Source: Rahnella victoriana
Lineage (GTDB): Bacteria; Pseudomonadota; Gammaproteobacteria; Enterobacterales; Enterobacteriaceae
Length of the DNA: 64,000 nucleotides
Assembly (NCBI RefSeq): GCF_004330295.1
Contig: NZ_SJOJ01000010.1
Location: 62,001 to 126,000 of the forward strand
Direction of reading: 5' to 3'
The position numbers and the translations under genes are program-made. Under the pieces are notes generated by a model. The model made no database searches and had not been told where the DNA came from. It saw only the letters and a program-made list of their open reading frames with translations. Position 1 is the first letter of the stretch. Every line of letters starts with the position of its first letter. Shown here piece by piece: positions 57,787 to 64,000 of this stretch.

Positions 57787-58833
57787 ATGTCACAAACAGA
57801 TGAACTGCGTACGACGCGCATCGACAGCCTGATCACGCCTCAGGCACTGGCAGACAAATTGCCAATTTCCCCGTCGGTCGCACAACACGTGATGGAATCA
57901 CGTAAACGGATTGAAAAGATTATCAGTGGTGAAGATCAGCGGTTGCTGGTCGTTGTCGGTCCCTGCTCTATCCACGATATCGAAGCGGCTATTGATTACG
58001 CGGGTAAGCTCAGCGTAATGCGTGAAAAGTATCAGGACCGTCTTGAAATCGTCATGCGTACCTACTTTGAAAAGCCACGTACTGTTGTCGGCTGGAAGGG
58101 CCTGATCTCAGACCCGGAACTCAACGGGTCTTGCCGGGTTAATGACGGTATTGAGCTGGCGCGTAAAGTGCTGCTGACCGTCAACCAGATGGGTATCCCG
58201 ACCGCCACTGAGTTTCTGGATATGGTGATCGGCCAGTATATTGCCGACCTCATCAGCTGGGGTGCCATCGGTGCCCGCACCACGGAAAGCCAGATCCATC
58301 GCGAAATGGCATCGGCGCTGTCTTGCCCGGTAGGTTTCAAAAACGGGACGGATGGCAACACCCGTATCGCCATTGATGCGATCCGGTCTTCACGCACCAG
58401 CCATATGTTCCTGTCGCCGGACAAAAATGGTCAGATGACCATTTACCGCACCGCCGGTAACCCTTACGGGCATGTGATTATGCGTGGAGGTAAAAAGCCG
58501 AATTATCATGCGGATGATCTTGAGCAAGCCTGTCTGAATCTGGCGGAATTCGATTTACCTCAGCGTCTGGTGGTCGATTTCAGTCATGGCAATTGCCAGA
58601 AACAGCACCGCCGTCAGCTGGAAGTGGCAGACGATATTTGCCAGCAAATCATCAGCGGTTCGACCGCCGTTGCGGGCATTATGGCGGAAAGCTTCCTGGT
58701 TGAAGGCACTCAGCCTATCGTCGCGGGTAAGCCACTGGTTTACGGCAAATCGATTACCGATCCTTGCCTGAGCTGGGAAGATACCGAAACCTTGCTGGAG
58801 ATGCTGGCAAACGCCACCGACAGCCGCTTTTGA
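57787..58833 (+). CDS. aroH: AroH, DAHP synthase (Trp-sensitive type)
   Basis: 348-residue type I DAHP synthase that condenses phosphoenolpyruvate and erythrose 4-phosphate in the first step of aromatic amino acid synthesis; same length as E. coli AroH. Active-site stretches are VVGPCSIHD, RTYFEKPRTVVGWKGL, GARTTESQIHREMAS, GFKNGTDGN and VDFSHGNCQKQHRRQ. The assignment to AroH and not AroF or AroG rests on position next to ppsR and on the residues near the N-terminus; allosteric specificity is inferred. I did not find a convincing TrpR operator in the 128 bases upstream. Confidence 0.93.
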   Translation: MSQTDELRTTRIDSLITPQALADKLPISPSVAQHVMESRKRIEKIISGEDQRLLVVVGPCSIHDIEAAIDYAGKLSVMREKYQDRLEIVMRTYFEKPRTVVGWKGLISDPELNGSCRVNDGIELARKVLLTVNQMGIPTATEFLDMVIGQYIADLISWGAIGARTTESQIHREMASALSCPVGFKNGTDGNTRIAIDAIRSSRTSHMFLSPDKNGQMTIYRTAGNPYGHVIMRGGKKPNYHADDLEQACLNLAEFDLPQRLVVDFSHGNCQKQHRRQLEVADDICQQIISGSTAVAGIMAESFLVEGTQPIVAGKPLVYGKSITDPCLSWEDTETLLEMLANATDSRF

Positions 58834-58855
58834 TCACCTCGCTGTAACCTGACTG

Positions 58856-58880
58856 AGGGCAACAAATGTTGCCCTTTTTA
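58856..58880 (+). terminator. Terminator of aroH
   Basis: AGGGCAAC, loop AAAT, GTTGCCCT, then five T. Confidence 0.9.
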
Positions 58881-58999
58881 CTCTCGTCTTATGGCTGACA
58901 CCCTGTCAGCACTGTTTGTTTCACTTTCTTAAATGCCGCTTCCCCTCTTAAATGAAGAGGTTATCAGCGAATAATTACATTCCCGCCACAAAAATTTCC

Positions 59000-59039
59000 T
59001 TGATGTGTTCTGGTAATGATTTGATAATGATTATCAAAT
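59000..59039 (+). promoter_or_regulatory. hmu promoter with Fur box
   Basis: TTGATG (59000-59005), 17 bases and GATAAT (59023-59028) form the promoter. ATTTGATAATGATTATCAAAT (59019-59039) is a perfect 10-1-10 palindrome containing the 7-1-7 Fur core and covers the -10. A further GGTAATGATTTGATAAT overlap to the left may allow a second Fur dimer. The 339-base gap before hmuS holds no hemP gene or receptor. Confidence 0.85.
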
Positions 59040-59172
59040 TGATATTAATTCCCATTACTATCCATGGATAATCCGGGCTTCTGACCCGAATATTTTTACA
59101 AATCATTCACATAACATCGCGAGTTTTTATCCGCGCCCCGCGCGGATGACTTTAGAAAACGAGGAGACAGCA

Positions 59173-60207
59173 ATGCATTCAGTTCACTATCAGGACTATT
59201 TACAGGCCAAAGAAGCCAATCCCGGTAAATATGCCCGCGATCTGGCGGAAATTTTGGGGATCAGCGAAGCGGAATTAACCGCCCTGCGCGTTTCCCACGA
59301 TGCCTCACGACTGGATGTTGATGCCCGCACGCTCCTCGCTGCGCTGGAAAATGTCGGTGGCACCAAATCCATTACCCGTAACGACTATGCAGTGCATGAA
59401 CAACAGGGGCGTTACGAGAACCAACATCTGAACGGCCATGCAGGTCTGATCCTTAACCCGCGTGCGCTGGATCTGCGTCTGTTCCTGCAACACTGGCAGC
59501 ATATTTTCAGCATGTCAGAAACCACGGCCCGTGGTGTGCGTCACAGCATTCAGTTCTTCGATGCGCAAGGCGATGCGGTGCATAAAGTCTATAACACTGA
59601 TGAAACCGATATGGCGGCATGGGACGCGCTGATCGCGCAGTACAAAAGTGATGTTAACCCGCCGTTGCAGCCTGAAGCCGCGCCGGCAGTACCTGCCCTG
59701 AATGCCGCCGATGCCCAGGCTATCGATGCTGACTGGCGCGCAATGACCGACGTTCATCAGTTCTTCCAGTTATTGAAACGCCATGACATCACCCGTCAGC
59801 AGGCTTTCCAGGCTGTCGGTGACGATCTGGCATGGCGTGTCGAAAATGGTTCGCTGACCCGCTTACTGAACATCGCCAAAGAAGACCAGAATGAAATTAT
59901 GATTTTCGTCGGTAACCGTGGCTGTGTGCAGATCTTCACCGGGCAGATTGAAAAAGTCATGCCGCACGGTGAATGGATTAACGTCTTTAACTCACGCTTC
60001 ACCCTGCATCTGGTAGAAAGTGCCATTGCACAAAGCTGGATCACCCGTAAGCCGACCAAAGACGGTTTCGTGACCAGTCTGGAATTGTTCGCTGCCGATG
60101 GCACCCAGATCGCGCAACTTTATGGTCAGCGCACCGAAGGCAATCCGGAGCAAACGCAGTGGCGCGAGCAGCTGGCTCAGCTCAGTCATGAAGGCGTTGC
60201 CGCATGA
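59173..60207 (+). CDS. hmuS: HmuS/HemS, haem-handling protein
   Basis: 344-residue cytoplasmic haem-binding and haem-degrading protein, very close to Yersinia HemS (about 345 residues). It consists of two related halves; landmarks are [24 protein letters not shown] (written [18 protein letters not shown]) in the first and [15 protein letters not shown] in the second. [18 protein letters not shown] near the C-terminus is characteristic. The ATG at 59173 has GAGGAG upstream; nine earlier codons are rejected. First gene of hmuSTUV behind a Fur box. Confidence 0.93.
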   Translation: MHSVHYQDYLQAKEANPGKYARDLAEILGISEAELTALRVSHDASRLDVDARTLLAALENVGGTKSITRNDYAVHEQQGRYENQHLNGHAGLILNPRALDLRLFLQHWQHIFSMSETTARGVRHSIQFFDAQGDAVHKVYNTDETDMAAWDALIAQYKSDVNPPLQPEAAPAVPALNAADAQAIDADWRAMTDVHQFFQLLKRHDITRQQAFQAVGDDLAWRVENGSLTRLLNIAKEDQNEIMIFVGNRGCVQIFTGQIEKVMPHGEWINVFNSRFTLHLVESAIAQSWITRKPTKDGFVTSLELFAADGTQIAQLYGQRTEGNPEQTQWREQLAQLSHEGVAA

Positions 60208-61034
60208 AATACACGCTGAAAACACTGATGGCTGCCGCTGTTTTGCTGGCGGCTCCGGCGTTGCAGGCGGCTGAAAAGCTGATCAGCATCGGTGGCGATG
60301 TTACTGAGATTGTCTACGCGCTGGGTGCAGGCAATGAGATGGTCGCCCGTGACAGCACCAGCCTGCATCCGCAGGCGGTACTGGCGCTGCCGGATGTCGG
60401 CTATATGCGCCAACTGAACACGGAAGGCATTCTGTCCATGCACCCTTCGCTGGTGCTGAGCAGTGAACTGGCTGAGCCTTCGCTGGTATTACAGCAACTG
60501 GAGCAAAACGGCGTGAAGGTTGTCCGGGTCCCGGGCACGCCTTCTGCTGATACCGTGCCGAAAAAAATCGAGGTGATTGCTGCGGCGCTGAGCCGTCAGG
60601 CAGAAGGTGACAAACTGATCGCGACGTATCGTGCTCAGATTGCTGCCATTCATCACGATGCCCTGCCGGTGAAAATGCTGTTTGTGATGAGTCACGGTGG
60701 CATGTCCTCGATGGCGGCCGGTCAGAATACCGCCGCAGATGCGATGATCACCTCCGTCGGTGCGCAAAATGCCATGCAGGGTTTCAGCCGTTATCGCCCG
60801 CTCTCGCAGGAAGGTGTGATCGCCAGCGCGCCGGATATCATTCTGCTGACGTCAGACGGCGTCAAATCACTGGGCGGAATGGATCAGGTGTGGAAGTTAC
60901 CGGGTGTGGCCATGACGCCTGCGGGCAAAAACAAGCGCGTGCTGGTGCTGGATGATATGTCATTGCTGGGCTTCGGCCTGCAGACCCCGGCCGTGATGGC
61001 GCAGCTTCGTCAGGCAGCGGAACAGCACCCATGA
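60204..61034 (+). CDS. hmuT: HmuT, periplasmic haem-binding protein
   Basis: 276-residue substrate-binding protein of the haem ABC importer. The signal peptide [22 protein letters not shown] precedes the mature domain [20 protein letters not shown]. The Tyr in [13 protein letters not shown] is the expected haem ligand in this family. The C-terminal lobe has [18 protein letters not shown]. The ATG overlaps the end of hmuS by four bases, and its own stop overlaps the start of hmuU, so translation is coupled. Confidence 0.94.
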   Translation: MKYTLKTLMAAAVLLAAPALQAAEKLISIGGDVTEIVYALGAGNEMVARDSTSLHPQAVLALPDVGYMRQLNTEGILSMHPSLVLSSELAEPSLVLQQLEQNGVKVVRVPGTPSADTVPKKIEVIAAALSRQAEGDKLIATYRAQIAAIHHDALPVKMLFVMSHGGMSSMAAGQNTAADAMITSVGAQNAMQGFSRYRPLSQEGVIASAPDIILLTSDGVKSLGGMDQVWKLPGVAMTPAGKNKRVLVLDDMSLLGFGLQTPAVMAQLRQAAEQHP

Positions 61035-62059
61035 GCAGCATGAGCCCTCCAATGCCATCACGACGCCGCTCGCCGGTTTGGGCGCTGATCGGCCTCGGCG
61101 GTGCTCTGCTGGTACTGGCGGTTCTGGCAACCAATACCGGCGCCATGTCCCTGTCACTGAGAACCTTGTTCACGCGGCCATTTGATGATGGTTTGTGGCA
61201 GGTCTGGCTGACTATCCGCCTGCCAAGAGTGTTACTCGCGGTGGTGGTCGGGTGTGCGCTGGCCTGTTCCGGCGCAGTAATGCAGGGACTGTTCCGCAAT
61301 CCGCTGGCGGATCCGGGTTTGCTTGGTATCAGCAGCGGAGCTGCGCTGGCCGTGGCGCTGACGATTGTCATGCCACTGGCGCTGCCGCCCTTGCTGGCGC
61401 TTTACAGCCACATGATCAGCGCATTTATTGGCAGTCTGGCGATTTCCGCCATTGTCTTTACGCTGAGCCGTTTCGGGCATGGCGGGTTGTCCCGGTTGTT
61501 GCTCGCGGGGATTGCCATCAATGCGCTGTGCGGCGCGGCGGTCGGCGTGCTCACCTATGTCAGTGATGATCAGCAGTTACGCCAGTTCTCTCTCTGGAGC
61601 ATGGGCAGTCTGGGACAGGCGCAATGGCCTACGCTGGCCGTCGCCGCCTCGCTGATCCTGCCCGCCTGTGTCGCCGCCATGTTTATGGCCCGCCGCCTGA
61701 ATATTTTGCAACTGGGTGAGGAGGATGCGCACTATCTGGGCGTCAACGTCCGTCGCACTCAGTTGCAGTTGCTGTTGCTCAGTGCCCTGCTGGTGGGCGC
61801 GGCAGTGGCGGTGTCGGGTGTGATCGGCTTTATCGGTCTGGTGATCCCTCATCTGTTGCGCATGCGTATCGGCGCGGATCACCGCTGGCTGCTGCCGGGT
61901 TCAGCGATGGCGGGTGCCTGTCTGCTGTTGCTGGCCGATACCCTGGCACGCACGCTGGTGGCGCCGGCTGAAATGCCGGTGGGATTGCTGACCAGCCTGA
62001 TCGGCGGTCCATACTTTTTATGGCTGATCCTGCGTTCAGGAGTGCCGCGCAATGTCTGA
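61031..62059 (+). CDS. hmuU: HmuU, haem ABC transporter permease
   Basis: 342-residue inner-membrane permease of the BtuC/FecCD family with about ten helices. The family marks [22 protein letters not shown] (landmark [12 protein letters not shown]), [20 protein letters not shown] and [14 protein letters not shown], where the last binds the ATPase, are present. The ATG at 61031 overlaps hmuT by four bases. The N-terminal [17 protein letters not shown] contains other ATGs, so the exact start is uncertain by a few residues. Confidence 0.94.
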   Translation: MSSMSPPMPSRRRSPVWALIGLGGALLVLAVLATNTGAMSLSLRTLFTRPFDDGLWQVWLTIRLPRVLLAVVVGCALACSGAVMQGLFRNPLADPGLLGISSGAALAVALTIVMPLALPPLLALYSHMISAFIGSLAISAIVFTLSRFGHGGLSRLLLAGIAINALCGAAVGVLTYVSDDQQLRQFSLWSMGSLGQAQWPTLAVAASLILPACVAAMFMARRLNILQLGEEDAHYLGVNVRRTQLQLLLLSALLVGAAVAVSGVIGFIGLVIPHLLRMRIGADHRWLLPGSAMAGACLLLLADTLARTLVAPAEMPVGLLTSLIGGPYFLWLILRSGVPRNV

Positions 62060-62840
62060 TTTCAGTTCATCAATGCATGCAGAAAACCTCTCCTATTCCG
62101 CCGGCGGGCGTCGCCTGATCAATGATGTGTCGCTCAGTCTGCAAAGCGGCGAAATGGTGGCGCTGATCGGGCCAAACGGTGCCGGAAAATCGACACTGAT
62201 GCGGATACTGACCGGTTATCTGACGCCGCAGTCAGGCCAGTGCTTGCTTCTGGGAAAACCCCTCACCGAATGGACCGCGCAGGAACTGGCCCGGACACGC
62301 GCCGTTATGCGCCAGAACAACACATTAGCCTTTGGTTTCACGGTGCGGGAAGTGCTGACGTTGGGGCGCTCACCTCACGGACAGCAAAATATGCAGCGCG
62401 CGCTGACGGAAGTGATGGCGCAGACGGACTGCCTGAGTCTCGCTGAACGCGATTACCGCCATCTTTCCGGCGGTGAGCAACAACGCGTTCAGCTTGCCCG
62501 GGTACTGATCCAGCTGTGGCAGCCTGAGCCCTCGCCGCGCTGGCTGTTTCTCGATGAGCCGACCTCGGCGCTGGATTTATACCATCAGCAACGTTCATTG
62601 CGTCTGCTGCGTCAGTTAACCCGGCAGACGCCACTGACCGTGTGTTGCGTGCTGCACGATCTGAATCTTGCCGCACTGTATGCTGACCGGATCATTTTGT
62701 TGCACAGCGGCAGCGTGGTCGCCAGCGGTACGCCTGCCGAAGTGCTGAGTGAAGGGATTTTGAGTCGCTGGTATCAGGCCGATCTGAATGTCTGTCCGCA
62801 TCCGGAAACGGCGCTGCCTCAGGTGTTTTTGCGCCAGTAG
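62052..62840 (+). CDS. hmuV: HmuV, haem ABC transporter ATPase
   Basis: 262-residue ATPase that powers the HmuTU haem importer. Walker A is GPNGAGKST, the signature is [15 protein letters not shown], Walker B is [12 protein letters not shown], and the switch His is in [16 protein letters not shown]. It starts eight bases before the hmuU stop. Strong terminator downstream. The outer-membrane receptor (HmuR/HemR) that usually accompanies this operon is not in the window. Confidence 0.95.
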   Translation: MSDFSSSMHAENLSYSAGGRRLINDVSLSLQSGEMVALIGPNGAGKSTLMRILTGYLTPQSGQCLLLGKPLTEWTAQELARTRAVMRQNNTLAFGFTVREVLTLGRSPHGQQNMQRALTEVMAQTDCLSLAERDYRHLSGGEQQRVQLARVLIQLWQPEPSPRWLFLDEPTSALDLYHQQRSLRLLRQLTRQTPLTVCCVLHDLNLAALYADRIILLHSGSVVASGTPAEVLSEGILSRWYQADLNVCPHPETALPQVFLRQ

Positions 62841-62864
62841 ATCCGGCCCCGGTCAGCGGAAATA

Positions 62865-62898
62865 AAAAAATGCCACAGCAGATGTGGCATTTTTTATG
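62865..62898. terminator. Terminator between hmuV and selO
   Basis: AAAATGCCACA and TGTGGCATTTT pair around a five-base loop, with A- and T-runs, so it can serve both convergent genes. Confidence 0.92.
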
Positions 62899-63999
62899 TC
62901 AACTTGAGCAGGATATTTCGAGATGTTTTCCCCAGTCCGGCGGCAGCGCCGCCATCTCGTCATATTGCGGCGCATCGCTGTATGGATCACGCAGCGCCTG
63001 ATGCAGTTGCGTCAGCACGCTGATGTCATCTTCTTCTGCCCTTTCAATGGCTTGCTGCGCCAGATAATTACGCAAAATCACCCGCGGATTGCTCTGTTTC
63101 ATCGCATCCTGCCGCGTGGCGTCATCCACCTCTTCCGTTTGCAGGCGCTGGCGATACGCCTGATACCAGCTGTCGAAAGCCGCACGGTCAATGAATTCAT
63201 CACGCAACGGGGAGGAAGCCTGTTGCTGTTCTGTCTGGCTGAGCAATCTGAAGGTTTGGGTGAAATCCCGGCCTTCCTTCGCCATCAGACTGAGCAGGCC
63301 GGTCAGCAGGTCATTATCCTGTTTGTTCTCGCTAAAGAATCCCAGCTTGCCGCGCATCAGCGTGCCATAGGCTTTCATCAGTGCCGGTTCATAGGCACCC
63401 AGCGCGCTTTGCAACTGTTCCGCAGACATCAGGCCAGAAAGCGTTTGTGCCAGACGATGCAGGTTCCAGTACGCCACGGCGGGCTGATTATCGTAGCTGT
63501 AGCGACCCTGATGATCAGAATGATTACAGATGTAACCCGGCTGATAATCATCGAGGAATCCGTAAGGGCCGTAATCAATGGTCAGCCCGAGAATCGACAT
63601 GTTATCGGTGTTCATCACACCATGAGCAAACCCGACACTCTGCCATTGCGCAATCAGCCTGGCGGTTCGTTCAACGACATCCGTAAACCATTGCTGATAA
63701 CGCGAAGCCTCTGCCGGTTCACTTTCCAGTAACTGCGGCCAGTGATGCGCAATGACATAATCGGCCAGCTGCTTCACCTGATCCGGCTGTTTACGGTAAT
63801 AAAAATGTTCAAAATGGCCGAAACGGACGTGACTTTCCGCCACACGGATCAGCATCGCGCCGCGCTCCGGCTGCTCGCGGAAGACCGGCTGGTCGCTGGT
63901 GGCGATCGTCAGTGCGCGGGTGGTCGGTATCGACAGATGATGCAAGGCTTCGGAAGCCAGAAATTCACGCACCACCGAACGTAATACGGCACGCCCGTC
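62899..63999 (-). CDS. selO: SelO protein adenylyltransferase (5' end outside window)
   Basis: C-terminal 366 residues of the SelO (YdiU) pseudokinase, which transfers AMP to Ser, Thr or Tyr of target proteins and responds to oxidative stress. The complete protein is about 480 residues, so some 110 N-terminal residues lie right of the window. The catalytic region [23 protein letters not shown] contains the metal-binding Asn and Asp residues (landmarks HGVMNTDN and DYGPYG). The protein ends ISCSS; the conserved Cys at the third-last position corresponds to the selenocysteine of eukaryotic SelO. Same place as in E. coli, apart from the inserted hmu operon. Confidence 0.95.
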   Translation of the reverse strand, partial: DGRAVLRSVVREFLASEALHHLSIPTTRALTIATSDQPVFREQPERGAMLIRVAESHVRFGHFEHFYYRKQPDQVKQLADYVIAHHWPQLLESEPAEASRYQQWFTDVVERTARLIAQWQSVGFAHGVMNTDNMSILGLTIDYGPYGFLDDYQPGYICNHSDHQGRYSYDNQPAVAYWNLHRLAQTLSGLMSAEQLQSALGAYEPALMKAYGTLMRGKLGFFSENKQDNDLLTGLLSLMAKEGRDFTQTFRLLSQTEQQQASSPLRDEFIDRAAFDSWYQAYRQRLQTEEVDDATRQDAMKQSNPRVILRNYLAQQAIERAEEDDISVLTQLHQALRDPYSDAPQYDEMAALPPDWGKHLEISCSS

Positions 64000-64000
64000 G

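Overview
The window is a stretch of chromosome from an enterobacterium (Enterobacterales). Gene order from about 13.7 kb to the right edge follows the Escherichia coli order gstA-pdxY-tyrS-pdxH-mliC-anmK-slyB/slyA-ydhIJK-ydhF-ydhL-nemA-gloA-rnt-grxD-mepH-ynhF-purR-punR-punC-cfa-ribC-mdtK-tRNA(Val)-pykF-lpp-ldtE-suf-menI-ydiJ-ydiK-rprA-ppsA-ppsR-aroH-selO. Differences point away from E. coli and towards the Yersinia/Serratia/Rahnella side of the order: no lhr between rnt and grxD, no sodB/ydhP beside purR, no nemR beside nemA, and a Yersinia-type hmuSTUV haem operon between aroH and selO. The genus is an inference; Rahnella-like is my guess at low confidence.

Layout. 0-3.6 kb: end of the sap operon (sapC partial, sapD, sapF) and yciW. 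4.2-5.7 kb: dipeptide permease dtpA. 5.8-13.6 kb: an accessory block between dtpA and gstA, which are neighbours in E. coli. It holds three c-di-GMP enzymes (GAF-PAS-PAS-GGDEF, membrane-GGDEF, PAS-GGDEF-EAL), an AraC-type regulator, a small two-helix membrane protein and a DapA-family aldolase. 13.8-19.1 kb: vitamin B6, tyrosyl-tRNA and cell-wall recycling genes. 19.5-26.4 kb: slyB/slyA with recognisable PhoP-like and SlyA-like sites, the ydhIJK efflux operon and redox enzymes. 26.6-37.4 kb: gloA, rnt, grxD, mepH, the 29-residue YnhF, purR, the purine transporter pair punR/punC, cfa, ribC and mdtK. 37.6-37.9 kb: three identical tRNA-Val(GAC) genes in a 106-bp tandem repeat.

38.4-41.6 kb: pykF, Braun lipoprotein lpp and the L,D-transpeptidase ldtE. 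41.9-47.6 kb: the Fe-S assembly operon sufABCDSE on the minus strand. 48.1 kb: an unrecognised Cys/His-containing 134-residue protein with a perfect 7-1-7 Fur box placed over its predicted transcription start. 48.6-53.8 kb: menI, ydiJ, ydiK and the RcsB-dependent small RNA RprA. 53.9-58.8 kb: ppsA, its regulator ppsR, and aroH. 59.2-62.8 kb: haem uptake hmuSTUV behind a 21-bp perfect Fur palindrome. The minus-strand selO runs off the right edge.

The shared physiological themes are iron (suf, the Fur-box orphan, hmu), the glycolysis/gluconeogenesis switch (Cra-like sites at both pykF and ppsA), envelope stress (slyA/slyB, rprA, lpp/ldtE, mepH, cfa) and c-di-GMP signalling. I found no insertion sequence, prophage or CRISPR array. 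The least explained items are the Fur-box orphan with its upstream intergenic transcription unit, the c-di-GMP block, and the palindromic operator between ydiJ and ydiK.
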